This document shows positions 35,951 through 44,117 of a stretch of DNA of 64,000 nucleotides, piece by piece. Each line of letters starts with the position of its first letter. Positions within the stretch are counted from its first letter, which is position 1. The notes beneath the pieces are model-generated. The model saw only the letters and a program-made list of their open reading frames with translations. It had not been told where the DNA came from and searched no databases. The DNA is taken from positions 1 through 64,000 of IMG/VR virus record IMGVR_UViG_3300046665_000434; one strand, written 5' to 3'. The translations under genes and the position numbers were made by a program. Source of the stretch: a virus.

Positions 35951-37588
35951 ATGACTGACGTCCAAGACCCTAACGCAGCTTCTGCTGCTAGCCCTTACGC
36001 CAAAGAAGCCGTTAACGACCGCTTCACCCACGTCGGTGCGTTCGTGCGTCAGACGTTCGATGAGCGCCTCAAGGAACACAAGGGCCAACTGTTCCACACC
36101 AAGACCAAAGGTCTGTCCACCGCTTACCTGGATAGCTTCGAAGATCCGGCGTTCAAGCAGTCGGTCAACTGTGTGTGCTGTCAGCAGTTCATCCGCAACT
36201 TCGGTGGCTTGTGCTTCATCACCGACACCGGCGAGGTCGTCTCGGCTATCTGGGATGCCACCAACGTCTCTGACGAGTACAAGGTAGCCTTCGGTGCACT
36301 CGAGAAAGAAGTCTCCTCTCGGCGCCCAGTAGGTCGTTTCTGGGGCCCTCTGGAACCTTGGGGTCGTAGCGAAGTCAACGGCTGGAAACACTTCAGCCTG
36401 CCGATGATGGAAGAGTTCTCGCACGCCGCTCCTTCTGGCCGTAACGGCGCTTCGCGTACCGCAGCCACAACGCTCAACCTGGCTCTGAACGACTTCTCGC
36501 TGGAAGACTGCAATCGTGCCATGCACGTCCTGTCCTCCGGTGCGCTGAACAACCAGAAGAAGTTCGTCCCGATGATGCAGTTCCTCATCGACCTGCATCA
36601 AGACATCGTCAAGTACGGCAACCGTTCTGAACTGGTAGTGAAAGCTGCCGGCTACTGCCCGGACGGCTGGTCGACTCCTCGTGACTCGATGATCGGTAAC
36701 CTGATCGGTTGGGTACGTGAAGGCAAGAACGGTACGTGGATCACCCGTAACTGGAACGACCGTGTCCGTCCTGAAGTGTTCAAACGTCCAACCGAAGCGC
36801 CAGCGGCTGGTCAGATCCGTTCTGCTGAGAAGCTGATCGAAGAACTGGGTCTCAAGGAATCGTTGAAGCGTCGTCTGGCGACCTTCGACGAAATCAAACC
36901 GTTCGCTCTCTGGGTCAAACCTGAAGCGGTTCCTGAAGAACCAGCAGCTGACGGCGGCGTATTTGGCCATCTGACGCCTAAGGGTAAGGCTGAGGCCACC
37001 AAGCAAGAGATCGAACTGCCTCCAGTCGGTGTGTCGCTCAATGAGTTCATCTCGGACATCTTGCCGAAAGCCAAGTCGATCGAGGTCAGCTTGCTGCGCC
37101 ACCAGAAGTTCCGCTTCTCTGGCTTCATGACGGCTGTCGATCCTGAGGCACCGCCAATCCTGAAGTGGGACAGCGAGACTGACCGTAACCCGTTCAGCGG
37201 CTGGGCGATTCGTGGTACTGACGATGCCGGTATCCATCCGTATCACCGTGGACTGCCTAACCAGCAGTGGCACGAGATCAGCGGGTTCTTCGCTCCATGC
37301 TCCGACTGGTCAGACTACGGCCGTTCTATCAACCAGGGCGGTGCAATGATCGTTACTGTACCGGGCCAAATCCCGTACACCGATCTGGGTCAGGCGTTGT
37401 TCCCTGACTGCGTCACCAGTAAGTTGCATGCGGTTCGTGCCACCATCGAATCGTACAGCAACAACACTCCATGCCCTAACCCGGATGAAGTGTCTGGCCT
37501 CGGTTTGGTATTGGGCGTTAACTCGGTCCTGCGCGTCAAGACGGAGTCTGGTTCTGTCACCTACCACATCGCTTACGTAAACCGCTAA
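35951..37588 (+). CDS. Abundant unknown protein with CxCC motif, 545 aa
   Basis: ATG 35951 follows AGGAGAAG. Strong C-ending codon bias implies high expression, unlike its immediate neighbours. Residues about 72-100 contain NCVCCQQFIRNFGG followed by a beta hairpin and SAIWD; I have seen a similar Cys-x-x-C/W-D arrangement in unknown phage proteins but cannot name a family. The Cys cluster could bind zinc. A Pro/Ala/Glu linker at about 325-350 separates two domains; the C-terminal domain is beta-rich. Own terminator downstream. Confidence 0.7.
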   Translation: MTDVQDPNAASAASPYAKEAVNDRFTHVGAFVRQTFDERLKEHKGQLFHTKTKGLSTAYLDSFEDPAFKQSVNCVCCQQFIRNFGGLCFITDTGEVVSAIWDATNVSDEYKVAFGALEKEVSSRRPVGRFWGPLEPWGRSEVNGWKHFSLPMMEEFSHAAPSGRNGASRTAATTLNLALNDFSLEDCNRAMHVLSSGALNNQKKFVPMMQFLIDLHQDIVKYGNRSELVVKAAGYCPDGWSTPRDSMIGNLIGWVREGKNGTWITRNWNDRVRPEVFKRPTEAPAAGQIRSAEKLIEELGLKESLKRRLATFDEIKPFALWVKPEAVPEEPAADGGVFGHLTPKGKAEATKQEIELPPVGVSLNEFISDILPKAKSIEVSLLRHQKFRFSGFMTAVDPEAPPILKWDSETDRNPFSGWAIRGTDDAGIHPYHRGLPNQQWHEISGFFAPCSDWSDYGRSINQGGAMIVTVPGQIPYTDLGQALFPDCVTSKLHAVRATIESYSNNTPCPNPDEVSGLGLVLGVNSVLRVKTESGSVTYHIAYVNR

Positions 37589-37599
37589 ACCGCATATAG

Positions 37600-37625
37600 C
37601 CACAGGTGGGATGTCCCACCTGTGG
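37600..37625 (+). terminator. Hairpin terminator
   Basis: Perfect stem ccacaggtggg / cccacctgtgg with loop atgt, then tctattctttt, 12 bases after the stop at 37588. Confidence 0.78.
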
Positions 37626-37655
37626 TCTATTCTTTTATAGAAGGATGATCTACCG

Positions 37656-37898
37656 ATGGCCAAGAAGAACCATGTACCGAACTCCCTGCAATTCGGTATG
37701 AGTAACCGCGAACTCAAACGCCGCCAAGCCGAAGAGTTCAACCGTAACTACAACACCAGCAAAGCCCTCGACGCCGCAGTGAAGATGCAGCACAACATGC
37801 GTTTCGTTAATGGCGAAGCATCGCATCCACAACTGACCCCTCCGCCGGTCCCTATCGATGAAACTCCGATCCCTATCGGCGAAGTAGTCCTGGAGTAA
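37656..37898 (+). CDS. Small basic hypothetical protein, 80 aa
   Basis: Basic N-terminal half (KKNH, NRELKRRQ) and a Pro-rich C-terminus, probably partly disordered. ATG 37656 follows AGAAGGA. Four bases before the HD-hydrolase gene, so co-transcribed. No family recognised. Confidence 0.62.
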   Translation: MAKKNHVPNSLQFGMSNRELKRRQAEEFNRNYNTSKALDAAVKMQHNMRFVNGEASHPQLTPPPVPIDETPIPIGEVVLE

Positions 37899-37902
37899 CG
37901 CC

Positions 37903-38751
37903 ATGTTCCACGATATCATCAAAGCTGGCCCCATCGTGGAACGCGCTCTGCTCTTTGCTGCCGCAGCTCATGCGGCAGTTGAACAGAAGCGTAAGTACAG
38001 TGGCGAAGACTACATCAATCATCCGATGGAAGTATGCCGCATCCTCATGCACCACGGCGTTCACAACCAGACGATTTTGGCAGCTGCTTTACTCCACGAT
38101 GTCATCGAAGATACGGGCGTTACAGAAAAGCAACTGCGGATGTATTTCAGTAAAGACGTGGCCGATGTGGTCATGGACCTTACCGATGTGTCGAAACCTG
38201 AAGACGGTAACCGAAAGACCCGTAAAGACCTCGATCGCCAACATTCGGCAAACGGTTCCTGGGAAGCTCAGACGGCCAAGTACGCCGACTGTATCAGTAA
38301 CGCCAGGTCAATTCGAAAAGACGATCCTGATTTCTGGAAAGTCTATCGTCACGAAATGCTGGCGCTGCTTGACATCATGACTGATGGCGACCATGTATTA
38401 CGTCATTTCGCGCTCCTTGAACTCGGGGCTGCACCACCTATCAGTGTATCGTACCGCGAACACCGTTGGGGTTGGGAAGGTCGCGAGGGTGAGGAACCAT
38501 TGGTCGAAGGGACTGTCAGTTCTCTGGAAGAGTTGATGAAAGTGCCCTTCATCAAGCGCCGGCGGGAAGGAAAGGGTTTTCATCAGTTTAGCGTCGCAGT
38601 CCCCGGGGACTCGAAGCTTATCGACACCGCCGTCTCTCACTTGATGGTGGAGTCCGGTAGCCCACGGGAGAGTAAGGTCATCGGGATCTTGGTAGGTGAC
38701 TTTAAGCTACTGGGTCTCCCGTACTGGGATGATTGGCAGATTCAGGCGTGA
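37903..38751 (+). CDS. MESH1/SpoT-type HD hydrolase with extra C-terminal domain
   Basis: 282 aa. The first ~150 residues carry the RelA/SpoT hydrolase pattern: H23 in the first helix, INHPMEV (38-44), LLHDVIEDTGV (63-73, the metal-binding HD plus ED) and KYADCISN (126-133, comparable with KLADKLYN). Small enzymes of this kind (MESH1) remove pyrophosphate from (p)ppGpp or NADPH phosphate. Residues ~155-282 are not part of that family. I infer destruction of alarmones made by the host or by toxic small alarmone synthetases. Confidence 0.83.
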   Translation: MFHDIIKAGPIVERALLFAAAAHAAVEQKRKYSGEDYINHPMEVCRILMHHGVHNQTILAAALLHDVIEDTGVTEKQLRMYFSKDVADVVMDLTDVSKPEDGNRKTRKDLDRQHSANGSWEAQTAKYADCISNARSIRKDDPDFWKVYRHEMLALLDIMTDGDHVLRHFALLELGAAPPISVSYREHRWGWEGREGEEPLVEGTVSSLEELMKVPFIKRRREGKGFHQFSVAVPGDSKLIDTAVSHLMVESGSPRESKVIGILVGDFKLLGLPYWDDWQIQA

Positions 38752-39023
38752 CAGCCGCGACCGATAAATGGACAAAGCCCGAAGATCTCACTGAGGAACA
38801 GGAGGCTTTGTCCATCGTGGCGCAGTGGAAGTACATCGAAGTGCCAGACGTCGGAGATGGTAAAGCCGTCAATCTCAAGACCGGTACACTTGCGCCGATT
38901 ACTGGCACTGTACTCAAACTTCAAGAGATACAGGTAGGTGATGTCTCTGAAGTGCGAGAAGGAGATACTCGGGACAAGGATGTTGTCGTCCATTATAGAA
39001 ACGGAACCCCAGAATGTCCTTGA
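38748..39023 (+). CDS. Hypothetical acidic protein, 91 aa
   Basis: GTG start overlapping the stop of the HD-hydrolase gene by 4 bases (GTGA); a TTG 15 bases upstream is an alternative. Soluble, acidic. It also overlaps the next gene by 10 bases. No recognised family. Confidence 0.6.
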   Translation: MTAATDKWTKPEDLTEEQEALSIVAQWKYIEVPDVGDGKAVNLKTGTLAPITGTVLKLQEIQVGDVSEVREGDTRDKDVVVHYRNGTPECP

Positions 39024-39238
39024 TGCGAAAGTTTACATGGGTGTTGGTGATCACCATCGCCACGCTTTTCTTTTCTGTCGTTCTGCCAGAATGGCGCAAG
39101 CATGAAAACAAGGCGGCAAATGTTGTCAAACGGATGGATGATTGCGTATCGTCCGAGAAACAGAAGGGGGTAGGACAAGACCATTTGGATTCGGTCTATC
39201 GAATTTGTTGGATGCGGGCACAACGCAACACTAACTAA
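39014..39238 (+). CDS. Small membrane-anchored protein, 74 aa
   Basis: One N-terminal hydrophobic helix (about residues 8-22, VLVITIATLFFSVVLP) and a hydrophilic tail with two Cys (residues 43 and 65). Probably anchored in the inner membrane with the tail in the periplasm, or exported. Overlaps its upstream neighbour by 10 bases. Function unknown. Confidence 0.66.
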   Translation: MSLMRKFTWVLVITIATLFFSVVLPEWRKHENKAANVVKRMDDCVSSEKQKGVGQDHLDSVYRICWMRAQRNTN

Positions 39239-39259
39239 AATACTGGAGAACTAACTAAC

Positions 39260-40075
39260 ATGACTACAGTCGTATTTGATGGGAAGATTCTGGCAGCCGA
39301 TTCGCGGTGTACTGTTTTTCACAACACTACCGAAGAGGTCTGCACAAACTGTGCGACATCAGCTAACCGTACTATCAAGTCCTACGTGAAACTCCGCGTA
39401 CCGAAGAAGCCGGTGAAGTTCAAAGGCCAGACAGTGGCGGCAGTTACCGGCGCCGGTGCGACTGACTGGACGCACGGTATTCTCCACTGTATCGAGAATG
39501 AACTCGATATCGCAGCAACCCTCACGGCCATGTCGATGTTCGTCGCCAATACGTCCAGACCGCGACTGGTCTTTTCGGGGCGGGTGATGGTGGTTACTGT
39601 AGACGGCGCTTGCTGGCTGCTGGAAACCGAGGGTAATAAACTCAAAGAGACTGAAATCAAGGAGTTCCCGATCTCCATCGGCAGTGGTAGCAAAGCCGCA
39701 ATGACTGCCATCAAGTTCATGGGCCTTTCTCCTGTCGAAGCGGTCATGGTGGCCTCAGACATTGATGAAAGCACCGGCGGCGATGTGTCGTGGATATCGC
39801 TTGACGCTCCTGAGAAATTGGAGACCGTGAAGTTCAAACCTGGTTTCGCTGATAAGTTCAAGAAGGCCAGCAAAACTCCCACTGCCGCCAAGACACCTGC
39901 GGCTACACAGTCATCGGCCCCCAAGCGCTCAAACCCAGCGGCTGCTACCACCGCCAAAGCCCTCGACGCTGTTATCAAACACACCAAGGAGAATGTGAAA
40001 CCGAAGCAACTCGCTAAGAAACCACTTCGCCGCGGTGAAGCTGGACTCAAATCAACGCAGGAGACTAAGAAATAA
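39260..40075 (+). CDS. Proteasome-beta/HslV-like Ntn protein (paralog A)
   Basis: 271 aa. After removal of Met1 the chain would start TTVVFDGKILAADSR, matching the beta-subunit pattern with Thr1 nucleophile and the AAD of Asp17. A Lys-rich KLRVPKK segment sits where the K33 region is expected, then GQTVAAVTGAG (second strand pair) and ISIGSGSKAAMTAI (about 138-151, cf. the GSG of beta subunits), and D-x-STGGDVS near 167-176. Residues ~200-271 form a Lys/Ala/Pro-rich tail absent from HslV. I infer an Ntn-fold peptidase-like subunit; activity is unproven. Confidence 0.72.
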   Translation: MTTVVFDGKILAADSRCTVFHNTTEEVCTNCATSANRTIKSYVKLRVPKKPVKFKGQTVAAVTGAGATDWTHGILHCIENELDIAATLTAMSMFVANTSRPRLVFSGRVMVVTVDGACWLLETEGNKLKETEIKEFPISIGSGSKAAMTAIKFMGLSPVEAVMVASDIDESTGGDVSWISLDAPEKLETVKFKPGFADKFKKASKTPTAAKTPAATQSSAPKRSNPAAATTAKALDAVIKHTKENVKPKQLAKKPLRRGEAGLKSTQETKK

Positions 40076-40776
40076 TGCGCCCATCGCCATTAACGATTCG
40101 TTTCTTGGCCCATGATGACTACGCTTACGAGGTGGTCAGATCGGAAGTCAGTAAGGTCACCTTTGATCCGGAGTTTGCTGAGCGATTCACTATCCAGATT
40201 TATTCTGGCGAGTTGGATCGTTCGATGGTAACTTCTGTCGATGCGGTAGCTTGTCCAGGCAATACGTTCGGCGTTATGTCTGGCGGTTTGGATCTGGCGA
40301 TTGCTGATCTGCTGCCTGGCCTGAGTGAGGGTGTCGCCAAGTCGGTAAGGCTTACGGCTGTCGGCGAACTCAATATCGGCGACTGTCGAGTCATTCCTCC
40401 GGTAGTGTGGGCGAATGAAGAATCCGTCGAGTTTGGTGTCTGTCTACCGATAGTTATCTACGCACCTACTATGCGATACCCTGGGCCGCTGCCGCAGCCT
40501 AACGATACCGCATACGCCGCGATGACGGCCGTACTGAATGCGATTTGGGATTATAACTACCCAACTCGACCTCTGCGCTATCGAGCAACTGGTAAGGACA
40601 TCACCAGTGTACTGATCCCACTGTTCGGCGCAGGTACTGGAATGGTCCCTGTCCGTACTGCCATCAGGCAACAGTTGCTGGCACTCACCAACACAGTGAA
40701 GAAGCCGATCGTTCGAGATGTCCACGAATACGCCAAAGCGCGTAATGACGAAATCGCTGCTACTTGGAGAATCTGA
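40075..40776 (+). CDS. Second macro-domain protein
   Basis: 233 aa. ATG overlaps the preceding stop by one base. The loop VDAVACPGNTFGVMSGGLD (about residues 53-71) and LIPLFGAGTGMVPVRTAIRQ (about 182-201) fit the two ligand loops of macro domains, of the type that binds ADP-ribose. It is longer than a minimal macro domain, with additional strands between the loops. Coupled to the proteasome-like gene. Probably binds or processes ADP-ribose or a related nucleotide. Confidence 0.78.
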   Translation: MRPSPLTIRFLAHDDYAYEVVRSEVSKVTFDPEFAERFTIQIYSGELDRSMVTSVDAVACPGNTFGVMSGGLDLAIADLLPGLSEGVAKSVRLTAVGELNIGDCRVIPPVVWANEESVEFGVCLPIVIYAPTMRYPGPLPQPNDTAYAAMTAVLNAIWDYNYPTRPLRYRATGKDITSVLIPLFGAGTGMVPVRTAIRQQLLALTNTVKKPIVRDVHEYAKARNDEIAATWRI

Positions 40777-40777
40777 C

Positions 40778-41047
40778 ATGCATCACGGTGTTCTCTTCTA
40801 TAATGGAAAGCTTCCCGAATACGGACGCCTGTTAGAGCTCGGAGAAGTTGAGTTCGAAGCATTGAAATCGACGGGGATCTTTTCGTTACCGACCTGTAAC
40901 GCCGATGATGGTCAGCGAGTGATTGATCTCAAGATCTTCTGCGTCCGAGTGACTCAGATGACCCAGTGGCACCATCTCGCGAATCAGTTCTCTGAGCTAA
41001 GTAAGAAATACAAATACTTGGCGATTGACTGGGAGAGCCTCGGCTAA
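40778..41047 (+). CDS. Hypothetical protein, 89 aa
   Basis: ATG 40778 one base after the macro-gene stop (TGACATG); an earlier in-frame start lies within the macro gene and is unlikely. The N-terminus MHHGVLFYNGKL loosely resembles the strand-turn-strand start of the proteasome-like protein at 48998 (MSLVLYHNGQLAG), but the chain is too short for that fold and lacks its later motifs. Function unknown. Confidence 0.6.
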   Translation: MHHGVLFYNGKLPEYGRLLELGEVEFEALKSTGIFSLPTCNADDGQRVIDLKIFCVRVTQMTQWHHLANQFSELSKKYKYLAIDWESLG

Positions 41048-41060
41048 GGCTGAGGTTTTT
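41038..41060 (+). terminator. Weak hairpin with T-run overlapping the gene end
   Basis: cctc / gagg stem across the stop codon of the 89-aa gene, followed by TTTTT at 41056-41060. Probable terminator of the unit 37656-41047. Confidence 0.5.
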
Positions 41061-41136
41061 CCTCCGTAACTTTTTATGCCCTATCGGAATGGTAGGGATT
41101 CACAATGCAAGTCCATTAAAGGAACGGGGAATCAAC

Positions 41137-42177
41137 ATGCATACTGGTTTTGAAGAATATCTCAACGAACGTCAAAACAACCAACTGAAAGGCATTCTGC
41201 GTTGCCGCTCGATAACGAGTTTTACTGCTGAAGAAGAGATTGCCTTCGATCTCCTCAAGCATGATTTCTTCTACAGTTTCTCCGACTCCGGTAACACACT
41301 GCGTACCGGCGCCATCAACGAGAAACGTCTGCTCGACTACATCCACATCTCTACCGCTATTAGCGAAGAGGCGCGGGCCAACATGGCTGCCTTGTTTGAA
41401 GTCTCTCCTGAGCAGGCTCTGCAATGGCTGGACCTCAACTACGGCTACTTGAACGGTCGTCACTATCTCGAGAAGAACCCGACTGGCATCGTCGGCGCTA
41501 TCCTCGACGGCCTGACAATTGAAGAGTACAAATCGTTTCGTATCGTTAACGAGCGTCTGCTCGAGATCCACGATGCGCTCGATAAGGCCGGCCTGTTTGG
41601 CCGTATCCTGGATACTACTGACCTGCCAGACTTTGGCAAACTGCGCACGCTTGCGGCTAACCGGTTTATCGAAACCAAGAGCCGTTACTATTTCGGCATC
41701 CTACTGCCGCTCAGTATCCAGGCTATGGTCGATGACCTGGTTCGCTTCTACAAGCAGGACCTGCTGACTCTCTCGAAGAAATGGGGCGATGTACTCTTCC
41801 CTGAATTCGAGACCGTCAAGTGGGAACATGACGAACGCATCATCGAGTTGCGTATTGCGGTGACTGGTGACTTCTCGAAACACTTCGGGATCTTCCTGAA
41901 CGTCAACGAGTCTCGTCCTCGCCGTAACTCCCAGCCCGCAGCCTACAAGCCAAAACCTCACGTACCGGCCGTAACGCCTGCACCTGAACCAACACCAGTC
42001 GCCGCTGCTCCAAAGCCTCCTGTGGGCAAACCACGGCCCCTGGCACCTTCTAAACCGAAGCCTCTGGTAACGGAAACGGCTGCCAAGAAGCCTACTCCTA
42101 AAGTAGCTCCCAAGAAGCGCGAAGGTCGCGTGGTACTGGGCAGCGGGTTCGAAGCGCTGAAAGCCCTTCAAGCCTAA
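41137..42177 (+). CDS. Unknown protein with Pro/Ala/Lys-rich C-terminal tail, 346 aa
   Basis: ATG 41137 follows GGAACGGGG. Residues 1-265 form a helical soluble domain; residues ~266-335 are a low-complexity tail of Pro, Ala, Lys and Val, then a short conserved-looking end (RVVLGSGFEALKAL). C-ending codon bias suggests strong expression. Flanked by terminators, so it is probably its own unit. Function unknown; such tails often tether proteins to nucleic acid or a partner. Confidence 0.7.
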   Translation: MHTGFEEYLNERQNNQLKGILRCRSITSFTAEEEIAFDLLKHDFFYSFSDSGNTLRTGAINEKRLLDYIHISTAISEEARANMAALFEVSPEQALQWLDLNYGYLNGRHYLEKNPTGIVGAILDGLTIEEYKSFRIVNERLLEIHDALDKAGLFGRILDTTDLPDFGKLRTLAANRFIETKSRYYFGILLPLSIQAMVDDLVRFYKQDLLTLSKKWGDVLFPEFETVKWEHDERIIELRIAVTGDFSKHFGIFLNVNESRPRRNSQPAAYKPKPHVPAVTPAPEPTPVAAAPKPPVGKPRPLAPSKPKPLVTETAAKKPTPKVAPKKREGRVVLGSGFEALKALQA

Positions 42178-42190
42178 GCCGCACGAACAG

Positions 42191-42237
42191 CATACAGCGG
42201 GGCGTTGAGCCCCGCTGTATGTCTCATCTTTTTTTTT
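42191..42237 (+). terminator. Intrinsic terminator of the ATACAGCGGGGC family
   Basis: Perfect stem catacagcgggg / ccccgctgtatg with a short loop (42191-42221) and T-tract 42229-42237. Confidence 0.88.
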
Positions 42238-42257
42238 GACGTAAATTAACACAGATA

Positions 42258-42265
42258 TACATTAT
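42258..42265 (+). promoter_or_regulatory. Early-type promoter motif TACATTAT
   Basis: Exact motif 21 bases after the preceding terminator and 56 bases before the gene at 42322; CATGG follows the motif as at other copies. Confidence 0.62.
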
Positions 42266-42321
42266 CATCATGGGACTGGACGCAAGTCCTAATAACTAGA
42301 ACTCAATTAGGGGTGCAGCAA

Positions 42322-42807
42322 ATGTCGTATCACAATCCAAAGACGGGGAAACCAGTTTCACAAGAAGTCGCATTGCTTAACATCGGTGTACCTAACGCCT
42401 CCGGCACGGTATACAAGCTCAACAATGAGCTGCGCCGCCAAGTACGCGAGATGGCATTGAAGGAGGTGTTGGTCGAATACACCACCGGCAAGCGACTCGA
42501 AGGGGCCGCTCTCTCACCTAATCCCGATCGGATCTGTGGGAAGATCAATGACCTTCGTTTGGTCGAATCGATCATGGATAAGGATCTTGCGTCCATCGTA
42601 GGCACCATCCATCCGTACGGTCCGTACGCAGTATATTTGCGCGACACGCTACTCGGCATCAATTCAAGTCCGGCGAAGTTCACGGTCAGGGCTCGGATTA
42701 CCCACATGGACCCTGAGAACCCAGGCCATCTGGTTGAACAGTCTGGTAAGAAACAGGTGTCTTTGGCCAAGATCATCTGCTGGGAGTTGACCTATGGCGA
42801 ACAGTAA
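42322..42807 (+). CDS. Hypothetical early protein, 161 aa
   Basis: ATG 42322 lies 8 bases after AGGGG; the GTG upstream at 42313 is inside the ribosome site and rejected. Soluble and basic. First gene after an early-type promoter; overlaps the next gene by 14 bases. No recognised family. Confidence 0.66.
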   Translation: MSYHNPKTGKPVSQEVALLNIGVPNASGTVYKLNNELRRQVREMALKEVLVEYTTGKRLEGAALSPNPDRICGKINDLRLVESIMDKDLASIVGTIHPYGPYAVYLRDTLLGINSSPAKFTVRARITHMDPENPGHLVEQSGKKQVSLAKIICWELTYGEQ

Positions 42808-43582
42808 GCGTGAGCTACCGCACTACATCCACAAGATCACCCATTCCAGCGGGTACTACCATCTGGCGGTCAGCAAAGACTCATCCTACAATCTGAGTGC
42901 GTTCATTGCACGGCTGAAGGTCTTGCGTAACCAGAGCCCCGCAACGCGGGTCAGTAACTTCCCGTTGAAACTGTTTGTGCACAAGTATCCTGACTTGACC
43001 CACTCAGACTTCAAGGTGGACGTGCTCAACAAAGGCGTACCATTTGACAGTTACGCTACGGCCAGTACGAACGCCGTTATCATCCTCACGGTGTTAGGGA
43101 CAGATATGCTGTTGACCACGGGGTATATTCCGCCCCTGAAGTGGCCTGCGTATCAGAAGGCTCGGTATGATTACGAAAACTGTACAGAACTAACGCCTGC
43201 GAAGCCTGAGCGTGAACACACGTTACATGAGATTCTCACTTCATGGGGCGGTACTGATACGTTTCGAGTCGATATCGCGATGTGTCCCATCGCTGATGTG
43301 ATCAGTTATCAACAACTCGAGATGTCGTATATCGACACCCCGACTGTGGATCTTACCCTGGACCGGGATCAGGTGTTAGTTGACATCATCCGCGCTCGAA
43401 CGCTGGTTGTTTGTAAGATCACTGCGGAACTGCCTCGCAGGCGTCGCACATCGGATGTCGGTGAGATCGACTTCATCGTCTTTGGCTCGATGATCTACGA
43501 GACCGTCCGTCAGATGGATCAAGAGTTGCGGAAGAAGATCTCCGAACATACTCCAACTACCCAGTACAAGTATACCCAATAG
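42794..43582 (+). CDS. Hypothetical protein, 262 aa
   Basis: Overlaps the preceding gene by 14 bases, so translation is coupled. Mixed alpha/beta soluble protein with a basic patch near residues 210-216 (PRRRRTSD). No recognised motif. Confidence 0.66.
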   Translation: MANSKRELPHYIHKITHSSGYYHLAVSKDSSYNLSAFIARLKVLRNQSPATRVSNFPLKLFVHKYPDLTHSDFKVDVLNKGVPFDSYATASTNAVIILTVLGTDMLLTTGYIPPLKWPAYQKARYDYENCTELTPAKPEREHTLHEILTSWGGTDTFRVDIAMCPIADVISYQQLEMSYIDTPTVDLTLDRDQVLVDIIRARTLVVCKITAELPRRRRTSDVGEIDFIVFGSMIYETVRQMDQELRKKISEHTPTTQYKYTQ

Positions 43583-43590
43583 GTGAGCGC

Positions 43591-43833
43591 GTGAGCCTTA
43601 GTCCTAAGATGGCGTTGATCAGGCTTGACATCTATTCGAAGACCTACGGGATATTCAGAGATGTCAAGCCGCTCGATAACCGATTGACAATCCTTGAGTT
43701 GAGGTTACATCAGATCAGCCCGTATAGCGCTGAGGCCCGAAAGCTGAATAAGGAATTCATCGATCTTACGAGGTATCGTGAGGCCGTCTGTTCGTTGTAC
43801 GAACTAAACAATCAAACCTTACCGCAATGGTAA
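43591..43833 (+). CDS. Hypothetical small protein, 80 aa
   Basis: GTG start 8 bases after the preceding stop, with AGGTGAG upstream. Helical composition with regular Leu/Ile spacing; may form a helical hairpin. No family recognised. Confidence 0.58.
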   Translation: MSLSPKMALIRLDIYSKTYGIFRDVKPLDNRLTILELRLHQISPYSAEARKLNKEFIDLTRYREAVCSLYELNNQTLPQW

Positions 43834-43845
43834 ATAGGAGTTATC

Positions 43846-44103
43846 GTGAGCAGAGCAGGTCAGCGCCAGCGCGCTCATCACCAGCAGAACCAAAAGTTCT
43901 ACGAGCTCGGTGTCAAGTTCGGCAAAAATGAAATCCCTTACGAGAGTATCGAGGGGATGAAAGCCACGAAATACGCTTGGAGTCGTTTCTATCTGGGCAT
44001 CAAGCACGGCATGAAGGAGGCCGGGGACATTGATCCTACCCGCCAGACCCATACGCCTGTACCTCATCACGGCTTCCAATCCAAGACTGATCCGCACATT
44101 TAA
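43846..44103 (+). CDS. Hypothetical basic protein, 85 aa
   Basis: GTG start after AGGAG. Arg/Gln/His-rich N-terminus, then a short helical domain, and a His/Pro-rich C-terminus that is probably disordered. Same operon as the phosphatase that follows. Confidence 0.6.
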   Translation: MSRAGQRQRAHHQQNQKFYELGVKFGKNEIPYESIEGMKATKYAWSRFYLGIKHGMKEAGDIDPTRQTHTPVPHHGFQSKTDPHI

Positions 44104-44117
44104 CTAAGGGGAATACC

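Noticed and set aside
35843-37273. 476-residue minus-strand frame opposite the 545-residue gene
   Set aside because: Antisense shadow of a strongly biased gene; no recognisable motif.
41062-41136. Hairpin-containing gap with a GGGATTCACAATGC stretch that looked like a tRNA T-arm
   Set aside because: No matching acceptor stem, anticodon arm or CCA end; not a tRNA.
42271-42300. 9-codon frame beginning at the ATG after the TACATTAT motif
   Set aside because: Too short and without a ribosome site; the ATG is more likely part of the extended promoter pattern or chance.
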